20,672 bases of DNA from a virus (IMGVR_UViG_3300036886_000157:1-20672); one strand, 5' to 3'. Counted from the stretch's first letter, positions 6,782-13,070 are shown. Numbers and translations are program-made. Notes: a model not told the origin generated them from the sequence alone.

Positions 6782-6985
6782 ATGTCTACAGTGAGGTATG
6801 TTGTGCTTATGATTTTGGCCCTTGCAATCGTCGCCACGATTGCCCAAAGTGTTGAATTGTCGATAGTAGGGCACGTTTTAGGGCATGGAATCCAGGCATT
6901 GAATTACTCAGGATCGAACCTAAACGTCTCGATTCTTGAAAATGGAACATTCTTTATGATTCGAGCGACCGGAGGCTCACAATGA
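6782..6985 (+). CDS. Small secreted or membrane protein (67 aa)
   Basis: The ATG follows GTGAGGTAAC (6768-6777). Residues about 6-24 form a hydrophobic segment (YVVLMILALAIVATIAQSVE) that is either a signal peptide or a single membrane span. The remaining part is polar and contains two N-x-S/T-like sites. No family is recognised. It is first in an operon of four overlapping genes under array A. An envelope-acting viral accessory protein is possible. Confidence 0.65.
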   Translation: MSTVRYVVLMILALAIVATIAQSVELSIVGHVLGHGIQALNYSGSNLNVSILENGTFFMIRATGGSQ

Positions 6986-7125
6986 AACCGGAAATGTTGT
7001 TTTATCGCCAAATGTTATGTGGAGCACTTGGTGGGCTGGATAACTACGACGAGCGAAGGATGGTAAGGTATCTAATCGCTCGGATCGATGAAGTTGAAGC
7101 TGCGAAAGTTGAGATGGTTGGATGA
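6982..7125 (+). CDS. Small unknown protein (47 aa)
   Basis: The frame starts at an ATG that overlaps the previous stop (ATGA), with GGAGG 6 bases upstream, and ends in an ATGA overlap with the next gene. It reads MKPEMLFYRQMLCGALGG followed by a charged helical end (RRMVRYLIARIDEVEAAKVE). The double coupling and strong ribosome binding site support a real gene. Function unknown. Confidence 0.7.
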   Translation: MKPEMLFYRQMLCGALGGLDNYDERRMVRYLIARIDEVEAAKVEMVG

Positions 7126-7523
7126 CCTTCGTTGATATCGACTTGCGCCGAGTAGACGAGAAGACCCAAAAGGATCTTCTACAAGATCTTCAAGCAGTCT
7201 GCGAGGCAACCGAGCGCCGGGCGTTTGGCCTGGTTTATTCATGTAAGACCGACAAGCTAGGGAAGATAACCAAGATATTAAATCAGTACGAAAAGCAAGG
7301 ACTCGAGATCAGCCATGATATGATAGACGGGAAAGACGACCCTGACAAGCACATATTCGTCCTTCGCCCCTGGCTGGGGTTCCGGCGCATCCTGTCAACC
7401 GGCCAGATCCAGATCATGCGGAATGGCCGGATACTGACGTACGCCAGCAAGCGCGACTTGCTGGCCGATACGCCGCTGAGGGAGAAAGAGACGTTCGCGC
7501 ACTGGGAGGCTACGAAAGCATGA
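7122..7523 (+). CDS. Unknown protein (133 aa)
   Basis: The start overlaps the stop of the 47-aa gene (ATGA). The first 70 residues look alpha/beta with a helical DEKTQKDLLQDLQAVCEATE segment; the end contains WLGFRRILSTGQIQIMRNGR and a helical tail. I do not recognise a family. It belongs to the rightward operon controlled by array A. Confidence 0.7.
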   Translation: MTFVDIDLRRVDEKTQKDLLQDLQAVCEATERRAFGLVYSCKTDKLGKITKILNQYEKQGLEISHDMIDGKDDPDKHIFVLRPWLGFRRILSTGQIQIMRNGRILTYASKRDLLADTPLREKETFAHWEATKA

Positions 7524-7771
7524 CGTTGATTGAAGATGTTTACTGGCTGAAGAATGACGCGCCGAGCCCGGCGACCTCGCCGATATTGACCAAGAATCTG
7601 GATAATATATTTGAAGTTCTTGGAAAATTCCAACTCGGGGATGCTGCCAAGATTGAAGCTTTAGAAAAGGATCTGGCATATCTCGTAACAATGGGCAACT
7701 TAGACGGCTATGAGAGCGGTTTGCTGGACCGTTTACAAGAAGCCGCCGTTATAATGGAAGCGAGGCGCTAA
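7520..7771 (+). CDS. Small helical protein (83 aa)
   Basis: The start overlaps the previous stop by four bases (ATGA). The product is mostly helical after a proline-rich stretch, with an amphipathic segment AAKIEALEKDLAYLVTMG and a second helix at the C-terminus. It is the last gene of this operon; a new TATA box follows within a few bases. Function unknown. Confidence 0.65.
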   Translation: MTLIEDVYWLKNDAPSPATSPILTKNLDNIFEVLGKFQLGDAAKIEALEKDLAYLVTMGNLDGYESGLLDRLQEAAVIMEARR

Positions 7772-7773
7772 CC

Positions 7774-7781
7774 TTTTATAT
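7774..7781 (+). promoter_or_regulatory. TATA box (TTTTATAT)
   Basis: The box directly follows the stop of the preceding gene. Predicted start near 7804, just ahead of GTGAGGTGAC (7809-7818). There is no octamer array. Confidence 0.5.
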
Positions 7782-7831
7782 TATATCGCATTACCATATA
7801 TTAGATCAGTGAGGTGACAAGTATTCGCACG

Positions 7832-8128
7832 ATGAAATTTAATAACCCCGAGTTCCAGCCTGGACTTAATGCAACGATCCGGGCTGGTGCCGATTGGTTC
7901 GGAAAGCTCAGAATCGGCCAGAAGTTCTATCTTGGCAGCAAAGAGAAAATCGGTATCTGCCGGTTCCTGTTTGTGAGCCGGTATTGCGATCTGTCAGAGT
8001 TCATCCTGAGCCTTGAGCATTGCCCGGAACTGCGGGACAAAGACAAGCTCTACCAGGCTTTGAAGGCCATGTATCCTAAGATGGGACCGGAAGATGTGGT
8101 ATCTGCGGTCGGTTTCGAGGTGCTTTGA
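7832..8128 (+). CDS. Putative ASCH/PUA-like domain protein (98 aa)
   Basis: The pattern LNATIRAG, then LRIGQKFYLG, a hydrophobic strand, and an ending with YPKMGPEDVVSAVGFEVL resembles small ASCH-type (PUA-like) proteins, which bind RNA or modified nucleotides. The match is by eye and moderate. The start is unclear: the strong site GTGAGGTGAC lies 14 bases before ATG 7832, and a GTG at 7814 falls inside that site. The stop abuts the next ATG, so the two genes are probably co-translated. Confidence 0.6.
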   Translation: MKFNNPEFQPGLNATIRAGADWFGKLRIGQKFYLGSKEKIGICRFLFVSRYCDLSEFILSLEHCPELRDKDKLYQALKAMYPKMGPEDVVSAVGFEVL

Positions 8129-8674
8129 ATGATAATACCCAACGATGCAGATATCGGCCAAGCGCGGAGTGCATATGATGAACTTGGGGAGTGTTACGCG
8201 GCTATCCGGGATCTGTCCAATGATATCAATACCAAAGATGCCACGATAGCATATCAGAGGGGCCGGATATCGGATCTTGAGCGGAACCTGGATTTAACGC
8301 GGGCTGAAAAGCAGGCGCTCCAAGGTCGGATTTCCGAACTTGTCGCGTGCGGTAAGTGTGAGCCGTCCCTGGAACTGGAAGCCGTGCAAAAGCAGTTCGG
8401 CGCGTTCTTCAGGGAAGTTCTGAAAATGCCCTGCCCGATCTGGCTAGAGGACTGCCTACCAGCCATTGCCCGGCAGGTCGAAGCCTTGCGAGTGGCGGTG
8501 GATATCAAGACCTGCGACGAATGCCAGACGGCTAAGGAGCTAGATAGCTGTTTCACCGACCTGAAAAAGTACAAAAAGTTCTATGATGCGCATAAGCAGT
8601 TCGTCGGCCTATGGAATCCGTATATAGATAAGCAGGTCATAGCGCCCGGCGCGGCAGACTTCGGCGGGCCGTGA
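8129..8674 (+). CDS. Coiled-coil protein with CxxC pairs (181 aa)
   Basis: Residues about 10-75 form a long helical, heptad-rich region likely to be a coiled coil. CGKC and CDEC pairs follow, near residues 74 and 132, with extra cysteines (CP, DC, SC), suggesting metal binding or disulfides. The family is not recognised. It starts directly after the previous stop and its own stop overlaps a GTG start. Confidence 0.7.
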   Translation: MIIPNDADIGQARSAYDELGECYAAIRDLSNDINTKDATIAYQRGRISDLERNLDLTRAEKQALQGRISELVACGKCEPSLELEAVQKQFGAFFREVLKMPCPIWLEDCLPAIARQVEALRVAVDIKTCDECQTAKELDSCFTDLKKYKKFYDAHKQFVGLWNPYIDKQVIAPGAADFGGP

Positions 8675-8838
8675 GAGCCATCTGCCGACTGGCTGCCATC
8701 ATCTTTTTAATCTTCGCTATAGGGGGCATGGATAACACCAGGATAAACGATACAAACAAGTACGCCGGGGTTGTTGGGCCTCCTCATAACATTGGCAAAT
8801 TATCCATACCCCCAGCGAATAAGATTAAAACTTTTTGA
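8671..8838 (+). CDS. Small membrane or secreted protein, GTG start (55 aa)
   Basis: The GTG overlaps the previous stop (GTGA). The peptide starts with a short basic end and a hydrophobic segment (LAAIIFLIFAIGG) and continues as a polar tail, typical of a signal peptide or a single-span protein. No strong ribosome binding site is seen. Its last 14 bases overlap the convergent leftward gene. The role is unknown. Confidence 0.5.
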   Translation: MRAICRLAAIIFLIFAIGGMDNTRINDTNKYAGVVGPPHNIGKLSIPPANKIKTF

Positions 8839-8980
8839 TCCAGTAATCAGCCCAAGCATCAACCTCTTTTTTCTCTGCCTCGCGTTCTGAATACATGAAC
8901 ATCGTGGCACCGTCTCGTTTTCTTCTGAGTAAAATTTGGTCAGGGTAAAATTCCATTACCCATTCAATTTTCTTTATCAT
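8825..8980 (-). CDS. Small basic-acidic protein (51 aa)
   Basis: The minus-strand ATG at 8980 lies 17 bases inside the upstream gene. The product reads MIKKIEWVMEFYPDQILLRR, then RDGATMFMYSEREAEKKEVDAW. It looks like a compact alpha/beta protein. It is the last of four leftward genes. No family is recognised. Confidence 0.55.
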   Translation of the reverse strand: MIKKIEWVMEFYPDQILLRRKRDGATMFMYSEREAEKKEVDAWADYWIKKF

Positions 8981-9125
8981 TGGCACTCTGTAGCATTTCA
9001 AGAGCTAACCTTTTTGACATTTCTCCAATTACATAAGCCTTCTCACATGGCTTAAGGTTCATTTCTTCTTTAGTCCAAAGCCTATCTGCGATTTCGTCTA
9101 ACTTCATTTTTCCTTTGACTTTCAT
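8964..9125 (-). CDS. Small helical protein (53 aa)
   Basis: The frame is open for 28 more codons upstream, but those overlap the zinc-ribbon gene. The ATG at 9125 has GGAGGA five to ten bases upstream and follows the zinc-ribbon stop, so I chose it. The sequence (MKVKGKMKLDEIADRLWTKE, then EKAYVIGEMSKRLALEMLQS) is helical and amphipathic. Function unknown. The following gene overlaps its 3' end. Confidence 0.65.
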   Translation of the reverse strand: MKVKGKMKLDEIADRLWTKEEMNLKPCEKAYVIGEMSKRLALEMLQSANDKEN

Positions 9126-9144
9126 TAAAATTCCTCCGAAAATA

Positions 9145-9291
9145 TTAAATTGGATATTCCTTCGTTGCACAATCGCAGCAACGAACGTCATAAAGATTTT
9201 TTCTTCCATCTATCGCGATATTCCAGCCTTCCAAGGATGCTTTCCAAAGTTCCACGAACCTTAAGCATCTGGTACAATGAATCAATTGCAT
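9145..9291 (-). CDS. Small zinc-ribbon protein (48 aa)
   Basis: On the minus strand the ATG at 9291 is preceded by GGAGGA. The product has CTRC near the start and CCDC near the end, separated by about 27 residues, consistent with one Cys4 zinc ribbon. Another reading frame overlaps the 3' half but has no ribosome binding site. It is the second gene of the leftward operon. Partner or nucleic-acid target unknown. Confidence 0.65.
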   Translation of the reverse strand: MQLIHCTRCLRFVELWKASLEGWNIAIDGRKNLYDVRCCDCATKEYPI

Positions 9292-9310
9292 TTTATTTTC
9301 CTCCAAAAAT

Positions 9311-9565
9311 TTAAAGGGTTAAAACCTTTGCGAATTCTTCAACTATCCTAGAATCCCATTGCAAAGGATATCCTGCCTTAATGATCTCTTGGAGCCTCAA
9401 TACAGAGGCTTTGCAGAGGGGGGTTTGGAAGGCCTGGGCGTTCTTATTGTACCAGTATCCAAAGCCTTCAAACGTAGTCTTAAGGCTTCTTGTGGCGCCC
9501 TTAACCATGATCGTTATATCTGTCCCATTGGTTGTTCTTGTGGTTGTTACTGCGATTTCTTGCAT
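9311..9565 (-). CDS. Unknown beta-rich protein (84 aa)
   Basis: First gene of a leftward four-gene operon. The N-terminal half is rich in Thr, Val and Ile and looks beta-stranded (EIAVTTTRTTNGTDITIMV); the rest has aromatic residues (FEGFGYWYNKNAQAF) and a helical end. No family is recognised. The TATA box at 9587-9594 places the transcript start near the ATG, so the message may be leaderless. Octamer array B lies directly upstream. Confidence 0.65.
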   Translation of the reverse strand: MQEIAVTTTRTTNGTDITIMVKGATRSLKTTFEGFGYWYNKNAQAFQTPLCKASVLRLQEIIKAGYPLQWDSRIVEEFAKVLTL

Positions 9566-9586
9566 ACCACTACCTTATCTTTTGAG

Positions 9587-9594
9587 TATATAAA
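9587..9594 (-). promoter_or_regulatory. Leftward TATA box (TTTATATA)
   Basis: On the minus strand TTTATATA lies two bases beyond the last unit of the octamer array at 9597-9636. The box centre is about 27 bp from the ATG at 9565, predicting a leaderless or nearly leaderless message. Confidence 0.7.
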
Positions 9595-9596
9595 CC

Positions 9597-9636
9597 TATT
9601 GCAAGATTGCTATATTGCAGGATTGCCAACAGGCAA
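9597..9636. repeat. Octamer array B (left part), five tandem 8-bp units
   Basis: Read on the minus strand, units end-to-end are TTGCCTGT, TGGCAATC, CTGCAATA, TAGCAATC and TTGCAATA. All keep a GCAA or GCC core in 8-bp register, and the array stops two bases before the leftward TATA box. A small inverted repeat (9621-9638) overlaps its far end. Confidence 0.8.
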
Positions 9637-9688
9637 TCTATGAAAGCATCGCGACGCATAATCGCTATCAGTGGGTATTGATTGCAGT

Positions 9689-9711
9689 GTTTGGGTCTTT
9701 TTGACCCAAAC
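9689..9711. other. Perfect 9-bp hairpin with T5 loop
   Basis: GTTTGGGTC and GACCCAAAC flank five T residues, between two divergent promoters. It lies in a 218-bp segment without a gene (9566-9783), which otherwise holds octamer arrays. It could be an operator for a dimeric regulator, or the terminator of a small RNA. Confidence 0.7.
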
Positions 9712-9727
9712 TTTATGCGCGCGAGCT

Positions 9728-9761
9728 TTGAAACATTGCAATCTTGCAATATCTTTATATA
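9728..9761 (+). promoter_or_regulatory. Rightward promoter with three octamers and TATA box
   Basis: Units TTGAAACA, TTGCAATC and TTGCAATA (9728-9751) stand in 8-bp register and end two bases before TTTATATA (9754-9761). The box centre is 27 bp from the ATG at 9784, predicting a leaderless message. Confidence 0.75.
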
Positions 9762-9783
9762 CTAGTCAAACCTATTAGAGTAT

Positions 9784-10011
9784 ATGGCAAATGAGACTAA
9801 AGTCTACATAGCTAACAAAAGCTATACAGTATCACAGGCAGCTAGAATGATTAAGAGTAATGGGGCCAATGTCATAGTACCCAAAGGAGTAGACGACGCT
9901 GACATAATGATTAGGTTCGTTGCCAGAGACCACGCAGGAAATGATAAGGTCTTTGGAGCTTGTGCCATTGAGGATTTTGCGAAGATAAATATGAAGCTGG
10001 AGGCGATTTAA
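9784..10011 (+). CDS. Unknown small protein (75 aa)
   Basis: The ATG coincides with the transcript start predicted from the TATA box, and no ribosome binding site precedes it. The protein reads as alternating strands and helices (KVYIANKSYTVSQAARMIKS, then ADIMIRFVARDHAG). No family is recognised. It is paired with a 39-aa gene in a two-gene operon under an octamer array, divergent from a four-gene operon of tiny proteins. Confidence 0.65.
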   Translation: MANETKVYIANKSYTVSQAARMIKSNGANVIVPKGVDDADIMIRFVARDHAGNDKVFGACAIEDFAKINMKLEAI

Positions 10012-10131
10012 ATGCAACCTATTCAAAAGATCGACCTGGAAAAAGCTTTCGTGGACATCGCTTTAAGATCGCATAACGAAAAAGGACTTTCGCCAAAAGA
10101 GAGGCTTAATAGGTTCTGGGTTGAAGCTTAA
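10012..10131 (+). CDS. Small helical protein (39 aa)
   Basis: The ATG directly follows the previous stop and has GGAGGCGA upstream. The product is MQPIQKIDLEKAFVDIALRS followed by a basic helical end. The spacing and ribosome binding site support translation. Function unknown. Confidence 0.6.
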   Translation: MQPIQKIDLEKAFVDIALRSHNEKGLSPKERLNRFWVEA

Positions 10132-10133
10132 CC

Positions 10134-10139
10134 TTTTTT
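10134..10139 (+). terminator. T-tract after the two-gene operon
   Basis: Six T residues lie two bases after the stop codon, ahead of the next TATA box. This is a plausible archaeal T-tract terminator; no hairpin is needed. Confidence 0.45.
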
Positions 10140-10157
10140 GAGTATTATCTTAACTTC

Positions 10158-10166
10158 TTTTTATAA
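10158..10166 (+). promoter_or_regulatory. TATA box for the zinc-ribbon/ParB-like operon
   Basis: TTTTTATAA predicts a start near 10189 and a leader of about 50 bases. A second candidate, TCATATAC at 10192-10199, would give a start near 10222. No octamer array is present. Confidence 0.4.
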
Positions 10167-10239
10167 TACGGTGTAATATAAACCGAACAATTCATATACC
10201 ATGACTTGACATCTTTTAGGATGCATTGAGGTAACGAGC

Positions 10240-10581
10240 CTGAACTTCCAGCCATCGGCATACTACGCGCGATCAAAGGAGAGCGAAGTTAAGTCGCCGG
10301 AAGGCTATTCTCGATTGCATGGCCGGAGCGCGCACGATGGTTACAGCAACCCGACCGGTAAATATTGGGATTCCGACTGGCTGTTTGAGCGATCCCCTGA
10401 AGGCTGGATTACAGGGATGAGTTTCAAGCGCCGGTATTGCATGGACTGTAAAATTCCAATCCAGAAAGACGATTCGGGGATGTTCGTTTGCCCGGAATGT
10501 GGGCGCATTTTTTCGATTGACAAAGATGGCGGCTGGCCGTATTATGCAAAATATATAGGGAGAGATAGTAATGGGAAATGA
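10240..10581 (+). CDS. Zinc-ribbon protein, apparent CTG start (113 aa)
   Basis: A Cys4 ribbon is clear: CMDC, then CPEC about 15 residues later, followed by GRIFSIDKDGGW. The open frame runs upstream of the first in-frame TTG (10315) to a CTG at 10240, which is seven bases after the strong site TTGAGGTAAC. The intervening residues (NFQPSAYYARSKESEVKSPE) look coding. No ATG exists in this frame before the ribbon, so CTG 10240 is my choice and TTG 10315 the alternative. It overlaps the next gene by 11 bases. Function unknown. Confidence 0.65.
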   Translation: MNFQPSAYYARSKESEVKSPEGYSRLHGRSAHDGYSNPTGKYWDSDWLFERSPEGWITGMSFKRRYCMDCKIPIQKDDSGMFVCPECGRIFSIDKDGGWPYYAKYIGRDSNGK

Positions 10582-11899
10582 CGACCGATTCTTGGAAGTT
10601 CTAAAGGCCAACGGCTTGCAGCCGGAAGTATGGCAGATCGACCAACTGCTAGAACTGTCTAAAAATACTAAGAATCATTTGAAGCATTTTAATAAGGATA
10701 TAGAAGGACTAGCCGCTGCTATTGGCGACGTTGGATTTAAAAACTTCATTTTTATAAATAAGAAGGGAGATGCGATCTCCGCTGGCAATGGCCGAATCCT
10801 GGCAGCATCCAGGGCTGGAAAGACTGAGCTTCCAGTGCTGCGGATCACCGACCTTTCACCCGCCAAGACCCGGAAGTTCGCCCTGGGTGACAATAAGCTC
10901 AGGTCGGACAAATGGGACGAGCAAGTGCTGGTTGAAGATTTATTCTTCATAAAAAATCAAAATGAATCGATAGATTACCTGGATTTTGGGAAGTATGCCG
11001 ACCAGTTGAAAGACGACATGGCGGCTGAAGAGGAGAAGATTGCCCAGGCCATCCAGGAGATTGATGCCGAGCAGGGCGAGCCCTACCGTGCTCCTGGTGG
11101 GCCGGTTGGCGGCCTGAACGAATGTGCTAAAGGGTATCATCCGGGAACGGGGATCGATGATGAGATGCAAATTGCCCCGGTTGACCCCAATAACCCGGAG
11201 ATATCACTAGAAAAAATCAAGAACGGCGATTCTCAACAGGGTGACCTGGTATTTCCATCCGAGCCGGAATGGGGGGTGCCGTTGCTGAGCAGGTCTTACC
11301 AAGCTGAGAAGATCATCACACCCGTTGTGAAATGGGGGGAGATCTCTCAGAAAAAAAAGATGAATGGGATATGGCACTTCTATATAGCAGATTATAAATT
11401 CGAGACTCTTTATTATAATGATCCCAACGCACCATTGTTATCGCATGCGTATGCTTGTGTAGAACCCAACTATTCGATTCGTAGTCAGACTCCGCGGGCC
11501 TGGGCAATGGGTCAGACGTTCAAGAAACGATGGCTCGCCCGGTACTGGCAGTCTAAGGGAATGCGAATTTTCGTAGACTTGAACGTAAGGCTCGATATGG
11601 CGGATATCAATATGCTCGGCGTACCTCGGGAATGGAAAGCATTCGCAGTTCGCGGCTACAATAATGTGGTAGAGCATATTGACGAATCTTTCAAATTCGC
11701 GGCGTCCTGGGCAAAAACAAATGAAATTTTGTTCTTGGTAATAGGCGGCGGTAAAGATGTCCAGGCCATTTGCGCCGAAAAGCAATGGACCTGGATTCCT
11801 GAGCGCATGCAGGTCGTACACAACGCCAAGTTCGCCGGGATGGATGGCCTCGATGCCAAAGTTTCTCCTGATCAGTATCTCGATATTGGTAGGAGGTGA
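10571..11899 (+). CDS. ParB-like domain fused to a DUF4417-like domain (442 aa)
   Basis: Residues about 15-150 resemble the ParB/sulfiredoxin nuclease-like fold: FIFINKKGDAISAGNGRILA with the GxGR motif at 72-75, then ELPVLRITDLSPAKTRKFAL. Such domains are frequent in viral proteins linked to DNA modification. An acidic linker follows. From about residue 225 the pattern PEWGVPLL, GIWHFYIADYKFE, a PNYS segment, WLARYWQSKG and LGVPREWKAFAVRG matches my memory of DUF4417, a phage and mobile-element family of unknown activity. No methyltransferase is adjacent. The fusion suggests one DNA-directed enzyme; activity is inferred, not shown. Confidence 0.75.
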   Translation: MGNDDRFLEVLKANGLQPEVWQIDQLLELSKNTKNHLKHFNKDIEGLAAAIGDVGFKNFIFINKKGDAISAGNGRILAASRAGKTELPVLRITDLSPAKTRKFALGDNKLRSDKWDEQVLVEDLFFIKNQNESIDYLDFGKYADQLKDDMAAEEEKIAQAIQEIDAEQGEPYRAPGGPVGGLNECAKGYHPGTGIDDEMQIAPVDPNNPEISLEKIKNGDSQQGDLVFPSEPEWGVPLLSRSYQAEKIITPVVKWGEISQKKKMNGIWHFYIADYKFETLYYNDPNAPLLSHAYACVEPNYSIRSQTPRAWAMGQTFKKRWLARYWQSKGMRIFVDLNVRLDMADINMLGVPREWKAFAVRGYNNVVEHIDESFKFAASWAKTNEILFLVIGGGKDVQAICAEKQWTWIPERMQVVHNAKFAGMDGLDAKVSPDQYLDIGRR

Positions 11900-11907
11900 A
11901 ATGAAAT

Positions 11908-12045
11908 ATGGCACCTAACATCCGGCCCGGCGTGACGGGTCAGACGTCTACGTTCAAGGCCGCGCAAGGAAATCAGGCCCCACTCGGGAGGACATCTTCC
12001 GGTGCTCCTAGAGCTATGCCCAGGGGTATGAAGGCACCCAAATGA
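11908..12045 (+). CDS. Small basic Gly/Pro-rich protein (45 aa)
   Basis: GGAGGTGA at 11892-11899 is followed by two ATGs; the one at 11901 gives only five codons, the one at 11908 gives 45. The product (MAPNIRPGVTGQTSTFKAAQ, ending with PRAMPRGMKAPK) is basic and probably disordered. It follows the ParB-like gene by eight bases and precedes a hairpin terminator. Possible nucleic-acid binding; no family. Confidence 0.65.
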   Translation: MAPNIRPGVTGQTSTFKAAQGNQAPLGRTSSGAPRAMPRGMKAPK

Positions 12046-12057
12046 TGGGACTTTGTT

Positions 12058-12089
12058 GGAGCGCTGGCTCCTTCACAGCCCTCTTTTTT
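12058..12089 (+). terminator. Hairpin plus T-tract between convergent genes
   Basis: GGAGC-GCTG-GCTCC (12058-12071) forms a 5-bp stem, and seven T residues follow at 12083-12089. It lies between the rightward 45-aa gene and the leftward radical SAM gene, where it could end transcripts from both sides. Confidence 0.5.
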
Positions 12090-12765
12090 TCAGCCTATCC
12101 TTAGCGTTGTATACAATCATTTTTTCTGTCTCTCTGCCAACGTTCGAAGGTATCATATCAATGGTTTTAACGAAATTTGGCATAGTTGCCACCGTGCAAT
12201 TAATATGGGCATCTGTTATTGCTTTTATACCTGCCAATTGAAGCGCGTGTGCTCCAATGGCATTAGTAATCTTCTGGCACTGGGCTTCGTTTTCCGCTTT
12301 TAAGGATACCCGTATCTTTATCTTTGACACTGACAGCTTAGGAAACTCGTTCAAGAGGGCTGGATTACTACCAATCACCGCGGCATTGGATTCAATGACG
12401 AAAGTAGCATCCTTGAGGCGACTGGAAATTATATTAATCACCTTATAGAGATGTCTTGTCGAAGCCTCGCCTAAGAAGGGTTCGCATCCTGAAATCCTGA
12501 ATTTATAGCACCTGTTCTTTTCAGCGAGTTTTATCAATTTCTTAGCAACATCTTCAGGGCTGAAAAAGGTTCCTGTCTCAGGCGTTTCGTTTTTTTCGTA
12601 GTTCCAGCAATATGCGCATAAGAGGCAACACCCGACGGCATCTGCCGTCACTATACCGCCATAAAATTTCGCGTATCTAAATCGATAGTATCTTCTGCCC
12701 CCGACCGTATTCATCACGGTCGATTCGACACATTTCGCGCGTTCCCGTGGATCAAATAAATCCAT
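12073..12765 (-). CDS. Radical SAM enzyme (230 aa)
   Basis: The cluster motif C46-x3-C50-x2-C53 (in AVGCCLLCAYCWNY) would bind a 4Fe-4S cluster and S-adenosylmethionine. SGCEP at 92-96 corresponds to the GGEP motif that contacts the SAM amino group. FYGGIVTADAVGC before the cluster resembles small archaeal radical SAM proteins of unknown substrate. An in-frame ATG at 12807 would overlap the upstream gene; 12765 is preferred because GCGGAG lies just before it and it follows that gene's stop. At 230 aa it is a minimal core without an extra C-terminal cluster domain, so the substrate cannot be guessed. It is third in a leftward operon under octamer array C. Confidence 0.85.
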   Translation of the reverse strand: MDLFDPRERAKCVESTVMNTVGGRRYYRFRYAKFYGGIVTADAVGCCLLCAYCWNYEKNETPETGTFFSPEDVAKKLIKLAEKNRCYKFRISGCEPFLGEASTRHLYKVINIISSRLKDATFVIESNAAVIGSNPALLNEFPKLSVSKIKIRVSLKAENEAQCQKITNAIGAHALQLAGIKAITDAHINCTVATMPNFVKTIDMIPSNVGRETEKMIVYNAKDRLKKRGL

Positions 12766-12766
12766 A

Positions 12767-12877
12767 TCAATTCTCCGCAGGCAATCGCTCGATGTAAAAA
12801 TGTCCATCGTTCGCGCGTTTGATCCAGATTAGAACCTCTGGTGATACATTGCTCGCGTCGATTATCATTTCAGTCAT
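12767..12877 (-). CDS. 36-aa protein upstream of the radical SAM gene
   Basis: The ATG overlaps the stop of the preceding gene (TAATGA), and its own stop lies one base before the radical SAM start. The product is MTEMIIDASNVSPEVLIWIK followed by RANDGHFYIERLPAEN. Tight coupling with an enzyme gene makes a peptide substrate or partner worth testing, but there is no direct evidence. No leader or Cys-rich core is present. Confidence 0.55.
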   Translation of the reverse strand: MTEMIIDASNVSPEVLIWIKRANDGHFYIERLPAEN

Positions 12878-12987
12878 TAAATCGCCTCGCTGTATTCCAG
12901 GTCCCTAAAGGTCAGTTCTGCCTCTATTTGGGCCTTGATCGATTCTAGTTCTGCCATTGGGATTTCTGATAGATCCATTTTTGCCAT
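12877..12987 (-). CDS. 36-aa helical protein, first gene of the radical SAM operon
   Basis: ATG 12987 lies where the TATA box at 13009-13018 predicts the transcript start, so the gene may be leaderless; an ATG at 12978 is an alternative. The product (MAKMDLSEIPMAELESIKAQ, then IEAELTFRDLEYSEAI) is helical and acidic. Its stop overlaps the next start. No family is recognised. Confidence 0.55.
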   Translation of the reverse strand: MAKMDLSEIPMAELESIKAQIEAELTFRDLEYSEAI

Positions 12988-13008
12988 GTACCCTACTATA
13001 TCTTATGA

Positions 13009-13018
13009 GTATTTAAAT
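13009..13018 (-). promoter_or_regulatory. Leftward TATA box of the radical SAM operon
   Basis: On the minus strand ATTTAAATAC lies two bases beyond the last unit of octamer array C. It predicts a start close to the ATG at 12987. Confidence 0.6.
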
Positions 13019-13021
13019 GTA

Positions 13022-13061
13022 TTGCTCTATTGCAAAGCTTCAAAATTGCAATATGGCAAAG
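13022..13061. repeat. Octamer array C, five tandem 8-bp units
   Basis: Units begin at 13022, 13030, 13038, 13046 and 13054: TTGCTCTA, TTGCAAAG, CTTCAAAA, TTGCAATA and TGGCAAAG. Alignment with array A (6689-6728) holds over the whole array and the following TATATATAGAGG. TATA boxes stand at both ends. Confidence 0.85.
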
Positions 13062-13070
13062 TATATATAG
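13062..13070 (+). promoter_or_regulatory. Rightward TATA box (TATATATAG)
   Basis: The box directly follows array C. A predicted start near 13092 favours the ATG at 13105 over the ATG at 13084 for the next gene. Confidence 0.65.

Noticed and set aside
9126-9209. Upstream extension of the 53-aa leftward gene by 28 codons
   Set aside because: Overlaps the 48-aa zinc-ribbon gene in another frame and lacks a ribosome binding site, while ATG 9125 has GGAGGA.
11901-11918. Five-codon frame at the first ATG after GGAGGTGA
   Set aside because: The second ATG (11908) has better spacing to the ribosome site and opens a 45-codon gene.
12053-12448. Rightward frames opposite the radical SAM gene
   Set aside because: They are antisense to a gene with clear catalytic motifs and have no ribosome binding sites.
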